Source: Pseudomonas sp. GD04091
GTDB taxonomy: Bacteria > Pseudomonadota > Gammaproteobacteria > Pseudomonadales > Pseudomonadaceae
Direction: 5' to 3'
Assembly: GCF_029836165.1 (NCBI RefSeq)
Contig: NZ_JAOEBG010000007.1
Location: 62,001 to 126,000 of the forward strand
Length of the DNA: 64,000 nucleotides
The notes under the pieces were generated by a model that saw only the letters and a program-made list of their open reading frames with translations, searched no databases and had not been told where the DNA came from. Shown here one piece after another: positions 55,157-63,535 of this stretch; position 1 is the first letter of the stretch, and the number at the start of each line of letters is the position of its first letter. The position numbers and the translations under genes were made by a program.

Positions 55157-56077
55157 ATGTCTGCCTCCCGTCGCTTCCCGTTGTTGCTCATCGGCGCCTT
55201 CCTTGCCCTGTACCTGGTCTGGGGCTCGACCTATCTGTTCATTCGCATCGGCGTGGAGTCCTGGCCGCCGTTGCTGATGGCCGGCGTGCGCTTCGTGATT
55301 GCCGGCAGCCTGCTGTATGGCTTCCTGCGCTGGCGCGGGGTACCGGCGCCGACCTGGGCGCAATGGCGTGCGGCCGGGGCCATCGGGTTTCTCCTGCTCA
55401 GTTGCGGCAACGGTGGCGTGACCCTGGCCGAGCATGCCGGGGTCGCGTCGGGCGTGGCCGCCCTGGCCGTGGCGACGGTGCCGCTGTTCACCCTGGTGTT
55501 CGGCCTGCTGTTCGGCCATCGCAACTCGCGGTTGGAATGGGCGGGGATCGCCCTCGGACTGCTCGGCATCGGCATGCTCAACATGGGTTCTAACCTGCAG
55601 GCCAGCCCCATGGGCGCGGCGTTGATCCTGTTCGCCGCGGCGGCCTGGGCGTTCGGTTCGGTGTGGAGCAAGAGCCTGCCGTTGCCCCAGGGGGCGATGG
55701 CCAGTGCCGCGCAAATGCTGGTGGGCGGTGCCGCGCTGCTGATCGGCAGCGCCGTGAGCGGCGAGCGCCTGACCCAGATGCCCACCGCCGCGGGCTGGGG
55801 GGCGCTGGCCTACCTGGTGTTCTTCGGTTCGATCCTGGCGTTCAGCTCGTACATGTACCTGCTCAAGCATGTGCGTCCGGCGGCGGCCACCAGCTATGCC
55901 TACGTCAATCCGGCGGTGGCGGTACTGCTGGGGATCGTCTTTGCCGGCGAGCAGATCGGCGCCGAAGAATGCGTGGCCATGGCGGTGATCATCGGCGCGG
56001 TGGTGCTGATCGGCCTGCCGCAATGGCGCAAGGCGCCGGAGCGGCCGGTGGTGTTGAAAGAAGAGGTGTGCAAGTAA
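55157..56077 (+). CDS. EamA/DMT family exporter (YedA-like)
   Basis: A 306-residue drug/metabolite transporter with ten predicted helices in two EamA halves. YLVWGSTYLFIRIGVESWPP at the N-terminus and SYAYVNPAVAVLLGIVFAGE in the second half are characteristic; the closest well-known relative is YedA. Members export amino acids or related metabolites. The AsnC-type regulator reads away from the same intergenic region and is the likely controller. A short GGAGCGCTCC palindrome follows the stop at 56078. Confidence 0.88.
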   Translation: MSASRRFPLLLIGAFLALYLVWGSTYLFIRIGVESWPPLLMAGVRFVIAGSLLYGFLRWRGVPAPTWAQWRAAGAIGFLLLSCGNGGVTLAEHAGVASGVAALAVATVPLFTLVFGLLFGHRNSRLEWAGIALGLLGIGMLNMGSNLQASPMGAALILFAAAAWAFGSVWSKSLPLPQGAMASAAQMLVGGAALLIGSAVSGERLTQMPTAAGWGALAYLVFFGSILAFSSYMYLLKHVRPAAATSYAYVNPAVAVLLGIVFAGEQIGAEECVAMAVIIGAVVLIGLPQWRKAPERPVVLKEEVCK

Positions 56078-56100
56078 GGAGCGCTCCCACGATGAGTTCT

Positions 56101-56128
56101 TTGGGCCGCCGTGGCGCTGCGGTAGACT
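56101..56128 (+). promoter_or_regulatory. Candidate rhlE promoter
   Basis: TTGGGC (56101-56106) and TAGACT (56123-56128) with a 16-bp spacer, giving transcription about 27 bp before the rhlE start. Confidence 0.45.
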
Positions 56129-56161
56129 TGCCGCCTTCGCTGAACCCCTGACGGTATTGCC

Positions 56162-57493
56162 ATGAACTTCGCCCAACTCGGCCTGATCGAACCGCTGCTG
56201 CGTACCCTGCAGACGCTGGACTACACCACCCCCACGCCGATCCAGGCCAAGGCCATCCCTGCCGTGCTCGCCGGCCGCGACCTGATGGCCGCGGCCCAGA
56301 CCGGCACCGGCAAGACCGCCGGGTTCGCCCTGCCGGTGCTGCAGCGCCTGGCCCTGGAAGGCGAGAAGGTCGCCAGCAACTCGATACGCGCTCTGGTGCT
56401 GGTGCCGACCCGCGAGCTGGCCGAGCAGGTCCACGCCAACGTGCGCGAGTATGCCGAGAATCTGCCGCTGTCCACCTACGCGGTGTACGGTGGCGTCAGC
56501 ATCAATCCGCAGATGATGCGCCTGCGTCGGGGGGTCGACCTGCTGGTGGCCACGCCAGGGCGACTGCTCGACCTGTTCCGCCAGAATGCCGTCAAGTTCG
56601 GCCAGGTGCAGACCCTGGTGCTCGACGAAGCCGACCGCATGCTCGACCTGGGCTTCGCCGAAGAGCTGCAGGCGGTGTATGCCGCGCTGCCACGCAAGCG
56701 CCAGACGCTGCTGTTCTCGGCCACCTTCTCCGAGCAGATCCGCATGCTCGCGGGCCTTGCCTTGAACGACCCACTGAGCATCGAGGTCAGCCCGCGCAAC
56801 ACCACCGCCAGCACCGTCAAGCAATGGCTGGTGCCGGTGGACAAGAAGCGCAAGGCCGACCTGTTCTGCCACCTGCTGCGCAAGCAGCGCTGGAAGCAGG
56901 TGCTGGTGTTCGCCAAGACCCGCAACGGTGTGGACCAGCTGGTCGAGCGCCTGCTGGCCGAAGGGGTGAACGCCGATGGCATCCATGGCGATCGCCCGCA
57001 GGCGACCCGCCAGCGCGCGCTGGACAGCTTCAAGGCCCGTGAAGTGCAGGTGCTGGTGGCCACCGATGTCGCCGCTCGTGGTCTGGACATCGACGACCTG
57101 CCGCTGGTGGTCAACCTCGATCTGCCGATCGTCGCCGAAGATTATGTGCACCGCATCGGCCGTACCGGTCGCGCGGGCAACAAGGGCGAGGCGATCTCAC
57201 TGGTGTGCGCCGACGAGGTGCAACTGCTGGCCACGATCGAGACGCTGATCCGTCAGACCTTGCCGCGCCATGAAGAGCCGGACTTCATCCCCGATCATCG
57301 GGTGCCGGTGACCGATGCCAACGGTCAGGTGGTGAAGAAGCCGAAGAAGCCGAAAAAGCCGAAGGAGAACAGCGCCAAGCGTGGCCTGGGGCGGTGGATG
57401 GACAGCGAGGAGGCGGGGGCTTCGGCGCCGGCGGTCAAGGCGGTGCGCAAGGTGCCGAGCTTCGGCGGCAAGCCGGCCAAGCGCAAGCGTTGA
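56162..57493 (+). CDS. rhlE: DEAD-box RNA helicase RhlE
   Basis: A 443-residue DEAD-box helicase with the full motif set: AQTGTGKT (residues 45-52), PTRELAEQV, LDEADRMLDLGF, FSATF, VLVATDVAARGLDI and HRIGRTGRAG. The C-terminal tail (about 385-443) is Lys/Pro-rich (KKPKKPKKPKENSAKRG) and basic, typical of RhlE proteins that act in ribosome assembly, RNA decay or cold adaptation. It appears monocistronic, with its own promoter candidate and a short REP-like hairpin after the stop. Confidence 0.93.
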   Translation: MNFAQLGLIEPLLRTLQTLDYTTPTPIQAKAIPAVLAGRDLMAAAQTGTGKTAGFALPVLQRLALEGEKVASNSIRALVLVPTRELAEQVHANVREYAENLPLSTYAVYGGVSINPQMMRLRRGVDLLVATPGRLLDLFRQNAVKFGQVQTLVLDEADRMLDLGFAEELQAVYAALPRKRQTLLFSATFSEQIRMLAGLALNDPLSIEVSPRNTTASTVKQWLVPVDKKRKADLFCHLLRKQRWKQVLVFAKTRNGVDQLVERLLAEGVNADGIHGDRPQATRQRALDSFKAREVQVLVATDVAARGLDIDDLPLVVNLDLPIVAEDYVHRIGRTGRAGNKGEAISLVCADEVQLLATIETLIRQTLPRHEEPDFIPDHRVPVTDANGQVVKKPKKPKKPKENSAKRGLGRWMDSEEAGASAPAVKAVRKVPSFGGKPAKRKR

Positions 57494-57542
57494 GATCCGG
57501 GGCCGCTGTCGGCCGTTTCGCCGACAAGCCGACGCGATCATT

Positions 57543-57560
57543 GTGGGAGCCGGCTTGCCG
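57543..57560. repeat. REP-like hairpin, GCCGGC class
   Basis: GTGGGAGCCGGCTTGCCGGC contains the inverted repeat GCCGG-CTTG-CCGGC, a third REP sequence class, between the convergent rhlE and flavoprotein genes. A small GCTGCGCAGC palindrome follows at about 57569. Confidence 0.65.
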
Positions 57561-57592
57561 GCGAAAGGGCTGCGCAGCAGCCCCGGCATTCC

Positions 57593-58834
57593 TCAGGCCA
57601 GGCGCGCCAGCCAATCCGCTGCCGCGCTCCCGGCCCGCAAGCCACTGGCAAAGCACGCCGTCAGCAGGTACCCGCCGGTCGGCGCTTCCCAATCCAGCAT
57701 CTCCCCCGCGCAGAACACCCCGGGCAGGTTGCGGACCATCAGCCCCGCGTCCAACCCTTCGAAGCGCACGCCACCGGCACTGCTGATCGCCTCGTCCAGC
57801 GGCCGAGTGCGTACCAGGGTGATCGGCAACGCCTTGATCGCCGCCGCCAGGCGTGCGGGGTCGGCGAAGGTCGCCTGGTCGGTCAGCTCTCGCAACAACG
57901 CCGCCTTCACCCCGTCGATCCCGAGCTGGCCATGCAGGTGCTTGGCCATCGAGCGCGAGCCACGGGGCTTGGCCAGGGCCTGGGCGATCTTGTCCACAGG
58001 CCGGTCAGGCAGCAGGTCCAGCAACAGGGTGCCACGTCCGTCGCGGTTGATCGCTTCACGCACTGCCGCCGACCAGGCATACACCAGGCTGCCTTCCACG
58101 CCTTGGGCGGTAAGGATGAATTCGCCCTTGCGCGGCGCGGCGCCGGGCACGCTCAAGGCGATGTTCTTAAGCGGCGCGCCGGCGAACTTGTCCTTGAGCA
58201 ACGCGCTCCAGCCTTCGACTTCGAAGCCGCAGTTGCTCGCCTGCAGCGCGGAGATATCCACACCCTGTTCGGCCAGCAGCGGCACCCAGGCGCCATCCGA
58301 TCCCAGGCGTGCCCAGCTGCCGCCGCCCAAGGCCAGGACCACGGCATCGGCTCGCACCTCCAGCTCACCCTGTGGATAACTGATTCGCAAGGCGCCGTCG
58401 GCATGCCAGCCCAGCCAGCGGTGGCGGGTGTGGATAACCACACCCGCCTCGCGCAGGCGCTTGAGCCAGGCACGCAGCAGTGGCGCGGCCTTCATGTCGC
58501 GGGGAAACACCCGGCCCGAGGTGCCGACGAAGGTCTCGATGCCCAGGCCGTGAATCCACTGGCGCAGGGCGTCGGCATCGAACTCGCGCAACAGGGCGTC
58601 GATCTCGCCATGGCGTTGCAGGTAACGGCCGACGAAGGCAGGGTAGGGCTCGGAATGGGTGATGTTCATACCGCCGACGCCGGCCAGCAGGAACTTGCGA
58701 CCCACCGAGGGCATGGCGTCGAACACCTCGACCGCCACGCCGCGTCGGGCCAGGGCCTCGGCGGCCATCAGGCCGGCAGGGCCGCCGCCGATCACGGCGA
58801 CGAGGGGGCGGGAAGTGGGGCGAGGATCGTTCAT
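57593..58834 (-). CDS. FAD-binding HI0933-type flavoprotein, PP_4765 family
   Basis: A 413-residue flavoprotein with an N-terminal FAD-binding GxGxxG-type motif (VAVIGGGPAGLMAAEALARR). HI0933-family blocks follow: GRKFLLAGVGGMNITHSEPY, FVGTSGRVFPRDMKAAPLLR, DAVVLALGGGSWARLGSDGA, and the end TGGYLLTACFASGLRAGSAA. It belongs to the subgroup TIGR03862, named for P. putida PP_4765, whose substrate is unknown. The related YhiN proteins are equally uncharacterised. The start at 58834 (MNDPRPTSRPLVAV) is preferred over an upstream in-frame start. Two DnaA-box-like 9-mers occur inside the gene. Confidence 0.9.
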   Translation of the reverse strand: MNDPRPTSRPLVAVIGGGPAGLMAAEALARRGVAVEVFDAMPSVGRKFLLAGVGGMNITHSEPYPAFVGRYLQRHGEIDALLREFDADALRQWIHGLGIETFVGTSGRVFPRDMKAAPLLRAWLKRLREAGVVIHTRHRWLGWHADGALRISYPQGELEVRADAVVLALGGGSWARLGSDGAWVPLLAEQGVDISALQASNCGFEVEGWSALLKDKFAGAPLKNIALSVPGAAPRKGEFILTAQGVEGSLVYAWSAAVREAINRDGRGTLLLDLLPDRPVDKIAQALAKPRGSRSMAKHLHGQLGIDGVKAALLRELTDQATFADPARLAAAIKALPITLVRTRPLDEAISSAGGVRFEGLDAGLMVRNLPGVFCAGEMLDWEAPTGGYLLTACFASGLRAGSAAADWLARLA

Positions 58835-58961
58835 GGTGGGCGACGGGCTGTGGAAAAGACCGCGCATTCTACCTTAGCGGGGCACCTGGAAACACTGCTC
58901 AATAAATGATCAGTTCCTTGCAGCTCAAGCATTTAAAGGGCTGGAGCCGTTTTCCCGCAGG

Positions 58962-58970
58962 TTATCCACA
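58962..58970 (+). promoter_or_regulatory. Perfect DnaA-box 9-mer
   Basis: TTATCCACA in the 149-bp intergenic region upstream of the flavoprotein gene. Two more perfect copies (complement) occur at 58371-58379 and 58429-58437 within that gene, and one at 63621-63629. No AT-rich unwinding element is nearby, so an origin is not implied. Confidence 0.45.
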
Positions 58971-58983
58971 GGCGGTTCCACAG

Positions 58984-59898
58984 TCATTGTGAACAACCGA
59001 TGACGCGCGCCGCACTGTGATGGAGGATGCCATGCCGTCGGGCCAGCGCTTCGCGGTCCTTGCTGTAACCGCCGCCGATCACCCCCATCACCGCAATGTC
59101 ACGCCCCAGGCACTGGCGCAGTACGTGTTCGTCCCGGGCGGCCAGGCCGGCATCGGTCAGTTGCAGGTAGCCCAGGGCGTCGTCCTTGTGCACGTCGACC
59201 CCGGCGTCGTACAGCACCAGGTCGGGCTGGTACAGCGGCAGCAGGTAGTTCAGGGCATCCTCGACCACCTTGAGGTAGGCGCTGTCGTTCATCCCGCGGG
59301 GCAGGGGGATGTCCCAGTCGCTCCGGGCCTTGCGCGCCGGGAAGTTCTGCTCGCAGTGCAGCGACACGGTGATCGCCTCTGGCGTGTCGTGGAGGATGCG
59401 CGCGGTACCGTCGCCCTGGTGCACGTCGCAGTCGAAGATCAGCACCCGGTGCACGCGACCGGCCTCGAGCAGGTAGCGACTGATCACCGCCAGGTCGTTG
59501 AAGATGCAGAAGCCGGCGGGATGGTCGTAGTGGGCGTGATGGGTGCCACCGGCCAGGTGGCAGGCGATGCCATGCTGCAAGGCCTGTTCGGCGGTCAGCA
59601 GCGAGCCGCCCACGGCGCGCACCGTGCGTCGGGCCAGGGCTTCGCTCCAGGGCAGGCCGAGGCGGCGCTGGTCCTCGCGGGACAGTTCGCCATTCATGTA
59701 GCGCCTGATGTAGTCGCGGTCGTGGGCCAGGGCGAGGATCTCGTTGGGGCAGATTTCCGGCCGCAGCAGCGCGGCGTCGGTGGTCAGGCCGCTGTCGACC
59801 AGGTGATCGCGCAACAGGCGGAACTTGTCCATCGGGAAGCGATGGTCCGGCGGGAACTCGGGGCTGTAGTCGTCGTGGTAGATCAGCGGCAGGGGCAT
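58984..59898 (-). CDS. Histone-deacetylase-family deacetylase
   Basis: A 304-residue arginase/deacetylase-fold enzyme. The charge-relay histidines are in HLAGGTHHAHYDHPAGFCIF (His120-His121), and the zinc ligands are Asp158 and His160 in IFDCDVHQGDGTARILHDT plus the later Asp in YDAGVDVHKDDALGY; GVIGGGYSKD completes the pocket. Bacterial members deacetylate acetylpolyamines, acetoin or protein lysines; the substrate here is not predictable. The start at 59898 (MPLPLIYHDDYSPEFPP) matches the family. It is followed by the flavoprotein gene on the same strand after 149 bp. Confidence 0.9.
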   Translation of the reverse strand: MPLPLIYHDDYSPEFPPDHRFPMDKFRLLRDHLVDSGLTTDAALLRPEICPNEILALAHDRDYIRRYMNGELSREDQRRLGLPWSEALARRTVRAVGGSLLTAEQALQHGIACHLAGGTHHAHYDHPAGFCIFNDLAVISRYLLEAGRVHRVLIFDCDVHQGDGTARILHDTPEAITVSLHCEQNFPARKARSDWDIPLPRGMNDSAYLKVVEDALNYLLPLYQPDLVLYDAGVDVHKDDALGYLQLTDAGLAARDEHVLRQCLGRDIAVMGVIGGGYSKDREALARRHGILHHSAARVIGCSQ

Positions 59899-60102
59899 GG
59901 TATCGGCGCGGTGGGGGCGAAAGCCGATCTTGCCAGGATTGGTGGCTTGGGTGGAATGTTCAGACGCCTCAATCCGGTGCGCACCCACAGGGGCTGCGCA
60001 ACGGCCGATAGCCGATCACTTGTTGGCCGAGGTGCGGCCTGTCGCAGGGCGGTGAAGGCGATGTGAAAAGAGCATCGGGCGGCGGATGCGCCGATGAAAG
60101 TT

Positions 60103-60125
60103 TCTACATCGTCCTACGCTGTAGA
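60103..60125. promoter_or_regulatory. Inverted repeat TCTACA-N11-TGTAGA
   Basis: 23-bp dyad ending 31 bp before the GNAT start, overlapping a TAGACT that could be a -10 element. It is a possible repressor site. The rest of the 257-bp gap (59899-60155) shows nothing else I can assign. Confidence 0.35.
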
Positions 60126-60155
60126 CTGCCAGACCGTGATTTCGGAGCCGCGCCG

Positions 60156-60725
60156 ATGACCCCCATTCTTGAACTGGAAAGCCCACGCCTGGTGCTGCGC
60201 CAATGGCAGGACGACGACCTGCGCGAGTTCGCCGCCCTGTGCGCCGACCCACAGGTGATGCGTTATTTCCCCGCGCCGATGACCCGCGTGGAAACGGCCG
60301 CGCTGATCGGCCGGATCCGGGGCCATTTCAACGAATACGGCTTCGGCCTGTGGGCCCTGGAGCGCAAGGACAGCGGCGCCTTCATTGGCATGACCGGGCT
60401 GCTCCACGTCAACTTCGACGCGCCCTTCGGCCCGGCGGTCGAGATCGGCTGGCGCCTGGCCCGGCGTCACTGGGGGTTGGGCTTCGCCAGCGAGGCGGCC
60501 TGGGCCTGCCTGCGCTGTGCGTTCGCCCAATTGCAGCTGGACGAGGTGGTGTCGTTCACGGCCCGGAGCAACCTGCCGTCGCAGAAGGTCATGCAGGCCA
60601 TCGGCATGGCCCAGGACCTCGATGGCGACTTCGAGCACCCGCGCCTTGCCGTCGGCGATCCGCTGCGGCCCCATGTGCTGTACCGCATCGATCGCGCGCG
60701 CTGGCAGCAGAACCTGCGCGGCTGA
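60156..60725 (+). CDS. GNAT N-acetyltransferase, RimJ/RimL-like
   Basis: A 189-residue GNAT enzyme with the typical start ILELESPRLVLRQWQDDDLR, the acceptor-side FGLWALERKDSGAFIGMTGL and the acetyl-CoA loop WRLARRHWGLGFASEAAWAC (R/Q-xx-G-x-G/A). The C-terminal SFTARSNLPSQKVMQAIGM then AQDLDGDFEHP matches the RimJ/RimL-like (Acetyltransf_3) branch, which acetylates ribosomal proteins, antibiotics or small amines. The start at 60156 has GGAG upstream. It is followed by tesB after 90 bp. Confidence 0.87.
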   Translation: MTPILELESPRLVLRQWQDDDLREFAALCADPQVMRYFPAPMTRVETAALIGRIRGHFNEYGFGLWALERKDSGAFIGMTGLLHVNFDAPFGPAVEIGWRLARRHWGLGFASEAAWACLRCAFAQLQLDEVVSFTARSNLPSQKVMQAIGMAQDLDGDFEHPRLAVGDPLRPHVLYRIDRARWQQNLRG

Positions 60726-60815
60726 ATAGGTCGCCATTCGTACGACGAGGCGAATGACAAACCCTGTATCATTTGCCGACATAACAGCGCCGTAATGCCT
60801 TGCCAGGAGAACCTC

Positions 60816-61685
60816 ATGAGCCATGTACTCGACGATCTGGTCGATCTGCTGAGCCTCGAATCCATCGAAGAGAACCTGTTCCGCGGACGCAGCCAGGACC
60901 TTGGCTTCCGCCAGCTGTACGGTGGCCAGGTGCTCGGCCAGTCGTTGTCGGCGGCCAGCCAGACGGTCGAGGACGCCCGCCATGTGCATTCGCTGCATGG
61001 CTACTTCCTGCGTCCGGGCGATGCGAGCATGCCGGTGGTCTATTCGGTGGACCGCGTGCGTGATGGCGGCAGCTTCAGTACTCGGCGGGTGACGGCGATC
61101 CAGAAGGGCCAGCCGATCTTCACCTGCAGCGCATCGTTCCAGTACGACGAGGAAGGCTTCGAGCACCAGGCGCCGATGCCCGACGTGGTCGGCCCGGAAA
61201 ACCTGCCAAGCGAAGTCGAGCTGGCCAGCGCGATGGCTGACAAGCTGCCCGAGCGCATCCGCGACAAGGTGCTGTGCGCCAAGCCCATCGAGATCCGCCC
61301 GGTCACCGAGCGCGACCCGTTCGACCCCAGGCCCGGCGACCCGGTCAAGTACGCCTGGTTTCGCGCCGATGGCAGCCTCCCGGACATCCCGGCGCTGCAC
61401 AAGTACCTGCTGGCCTACGCGTCGGACTTCGGCCTGCTGACCACCTCGCTGCTGCCCCATGGCAAGTCGGTGTGGCAGAAGGACATGCAGATCGCCAGCC
61501 TCGACCACGCCCTGTGGTTCCACCGCGACCTGCGCGCCGACGACTGGCTGCTGTATGCCACCGACAGCCCCTGGGCGGGCAATGCCCGTGGCTTCACCCG
61601 TGGCAGCATCTTCAACCGCGCCGGGCAGCTGGTGGCCTCGTCCACCCAGGAAGGCCTGATCCGCCACCGCAAGGACTGGACATGA
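60816..61685 (+). CDS. tesB: Acyl-CoA thioesterase II
   Basis: A 289-residue double-hot-dog thioesterase that hydrolyses medium- and long-chain acyl-CoA. ENLFRGRSQDLGFRQLYGGQ with VLGQSLSAA, SLHGYFLRPGDASMPVVYSV and the C-terminal ASLDHALWFHRDLRADDWLL then YATDSPWAGNARGF are diagnostic; the catalytic Asp/Gln/Ser-type residues lie in the last block. Start 60816 (MSHVLDDLVDLLSL) has AGGAGA upstream. Its stop overlaps the ATG of the HAD phosphatase gene (ATGA), so both are coupled. Confidence 0.94.
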   Translation: MSHVLDDLVDLLSLESIEENLFRGRSQDLGFRQLYGGQVLGQSLSAASQTVEDARHVHSLHGYFLRPGDASMPVVYSVDRVRDGGSFSTRRVTAIQKGQPIFTCSASFQYDEEGFEHQAPMPDVVGPENLPSEVELASAMADKLPERIRDKVLCAKPIEIRPVTERDPFDPRPGDPVKYAWFRADGSLPDIPALHKYLLAYASDFGLLTTSLLPHGKSVWQKDMQIASLDHALWFHRDLRADDWLLYATDSPWAGNARGFTRGSIFNRAGQLVASSTQEGLIRHRKDWT

Positions 61686-62272
61686 AGCTGCGGGACATTC
61701 GCCACTGGGTGTTCGACATGGACGGCACGCTGACGGTCGCCGTGCATGATTTCGCGGCCATTCGCGAAGCGCTCGACATCCCGGCGACACATGACATCCT
61801 TACCCACCTGGCTGCGTTGCCGGCGCAGGAGGCCGCGGCCAAGCATGCCTGGCTGCTGGAGCACGAGCGCGACCTGGCGATCGCCTCGAAGGCCGCGGAC
61901 GGCGCGGTGGCGCTGGTGCGGGAACTGGCCGCCCGGGATTGCCGGCTGGCCATCCTCACCCGCAATGCCCGTGAGCTGGCCCATGTCACCCTGGAGGCCA
62001 TCGGCCTGGCCGACTGCTTCCCGGTCGAGCATATCCTCGGTCGCGATGAGGCGGCGCCCAAGCCCAGCCCCGACGGGCTGTTGCAGATTGCCCGGGCCTG
62101 GGGCGTGAGCCCCGGTGAAATGGTGATGGTCGGTGACTACCGCTTCGACCTCGACTGCGGCCGGGCGGCAGGCACCCGCACCGTGCTGGTCAATCTGCCG
62201 GACAACCCATGGCCGCAGCTGGTCGACTGGCATGCGACCGATTGCCGGGCGCTGAGGGCGCTGCTCGGCTGA
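61682..62272 (+). CDS. HAD-superfamily phosphatase (Gph/YjjG-like)
   Basis: A 196-residue HAD hydrolase with motif I VFDMDGTLTV (nucleophile Asp near residue 12), motif II ILTRNARELA, motif III Lys in EAAPKPSPDGLLQI and motif IV VMVGDYRFDLDCGRAAG. The helical cap is inserted after motif I, as in phosphoglycolate phosphatase-type enzymes. The substrate is unknown. The ATG at 61682 overlaps the tesB stop by four bases, which fixes the start. Cotranscription with tesB may reflect shared regulation rather than a shared pathway. Confidence 0.9.
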   Translation: MKLRDIRHWVFDMDGTLTVAVHDFAAIREALDIPATHDILTHLAALPAQEAAAKHAWLLEHERDLAIASKAADGAVALVRELAARDCRLAILTRNARELAHVTLEAIGLADCFPVEHILGRDEAAPKPSPDGLLQIARAWGVSPGEMVMVGDYRFDLDCGRAAGTRTVLVNLPDNPWPQLVDWHATDCRALRALLG

Positions 62273-62293
62273 TGGCCTTGTCGCAGGGCCATC

Positions 62294-62315
62294 GTGGGAG
62301 CCGGCTTGCCCCGTG
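62294..62315. repeat. REP-like element, GCCGGC/CCCCG hybrid
   Basis: GTGGGAGCCGGCTTGCCCCG looks like a chimera of two REP classes, in the gap between the HAD gene and the MDR gene. The inverted repeat is imperfect. Confidence 0.5.
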
Positions 62316-62372
62316 ATCGTCCAGACCTGTCTAAGCTGCACTGCACCTTTTCCCACGATGGAGACACCATCC

Positions 62373-63383
62373 ATGAGTACCAAGGCCATCTACGTGCTGC
62401 CCGGCGGCGGTTACGACAAGGTCCAGGTCGGCACCTGCGAGGCCGCCGCGCCCAGCGCCGGCGAGATCACCGTGCGCCTGCACGCCAGTTCCCTCAACTA
62501 CCACGACTTCGCCGTGGTCAGCGGCATGTGGGGCCCGAGCGAGCGACGTATCCCGATGGCCGATGGCGCCGGCGAAGTGATCGCGGTGGGCGCCGGGGTC
62601 AGCGAGTTCAAGGTCGGCGATGCGGTGGTCAGCACCTTCTTCCCCGACTGGCTCGATGGCCAGGCCGAGGTCGAAGGTTTCGCCAGCGTGCCGGGCGATG
62701 GCATCGACGGCTACGCGCGTGAGCAGGTGACCGCGCGCGCCACTTCGTTCACCCACGCGCCCAAAGGCTACAGCCACGCCGAGGCGGCGACCCTGACCAC
62801 GGCCGGCCTCACCGCCTGGCGCGCGCTGATGAGCGACGACCACCTCAAACCCGGCGACAGCGTGCTGGTGCAGGGTACCGGTGGCGTGTCGATCTTCGCC
62901 CTGCAGTTCGCCAAGCTGGCCGGCGCCACGGTGATCGCCACGTCTTCCAGCGACGCCAAGCTCGAACGGCTCAAGGCCCTTGGCGCCGATCACCTGATCA
63001 ACTACAAGACCACCCCGGCCTGGGGCGAGCAAGTGCGCCGGCTGACCGACAACCGTGGCGTCGACCATGTGATCGAGGTCGGTGGCCCGGCGACGCTGGA
63101 GCAATCGATGATCGCCGCGCGCATTGGTGGGCAGGTGTCGCTGATCGGCATCCTCACCGGCGTGGCCGGGCAGTTGCCGCTGGTCCAGGCGCTGGTGCGG
63201 CAGATCCGCCTGCAGGGCGTGCTGGTGGGCAGTCGCGCGCAGCAGCAGGCGATGGTCCGCGCCATCGATGCGAATGGCCTGCGGCCGGTGGTGGACAAGC
63301 ATTTCGAACTGGAGCAGATCGTCGAGGCGTTCAAGTACCAGGAGAGCAACCGGCATTTCGGCAAGATCTGCCTGACCTGGTGA
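62373..63383 (+). CDS. Medium-chain dehydrogenase/reductase (quinone-oxidoreductase-like)
   Basis: A 336-residue MDR-family NAD(P)-dependent oxidoreductase with a GroES-like N-terminus (LHASSLNYHDFAVVSGMWGP, MADGAGEVIAVGAGVSEFKV, GDAVVSTFFPDW) and a Rossmann fold (VQGTGGVSIFALQFAKLAGA, then GADHLINY). The Cys and His ligands of the catalytic and structural zinc are not evident, so it is more like a quinone oxidoreductase than a zinc alcohol dehydrogenase, although such proteins are often labelled zinc-dependent. The start at 62373 (MSTKAIYVLPGGG) has GGAGA upstream. A REP pair follows. Confidence 0.88.
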   Translation: MSTKAIYVLPGGGYDKVQVGTCEAAAPSAGEITVRLHASSLNYHDFAVVSGMWGPSERRIPMADGAGEVIAVGAGVSEFKVGDAVVSTFFPDWLDGQAEVEGFASVPGDGIDGYAREQVTARATSFTHAPKGYSHAEAATLTTAGLTAWRALMSDDHLKPGDSVLVQGTGGVSIFALQFAKLAGATVIATSSSDAKLERLKALGADHLINYKTTPAWGEQVRRLTDNRGVDHVIEVGGPATLEQSMIAARIGGQVSLIGILTGVAGQLPLVQALVRQIRLQGVLVGSRAQQQAMVRAIDANGLRPVVDKHFELEQIVEAFKYQESNRHFGKICLTW

Positions 63384-63421
63384 GCTGAGCCTTGCTGGCT
63401 GACCCGTTGATTCAGCTTGAC

Positions 63422-63482
63422 CCTGTGGGAGCGGCTTTAGCCGCGAAGCAAGCGACGCGGTGGCTGAAGCCGCTCCCACAGG
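63422..63482. repeat. Paired inverted REP elements
   Basis: CCTGTGGGAGCGGCTTTAGC and its near-perfect complement (21-base arms, one mismatch) lie between the convergent MDR gene and the last gene of the window. The loop region contains a CGCGAAGC / GACGCGG remnant. Confidence 0.85.
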
Positions 63483-63535
63483 TCCCTGCTAGATCGACAA
63501 GTGATGTGGGTCGGCTTGCTGGCCAAAGGCTCGGA

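Noticed and set aside
58371..58970. DnaA boxes as evidence of a replication origin
   Set aside because: No dnaA, dnaN, rpmH or parAB neighbours and no AT-rich unwinding region. Two of the boxes are explained by codons of the flavoprotein gene.
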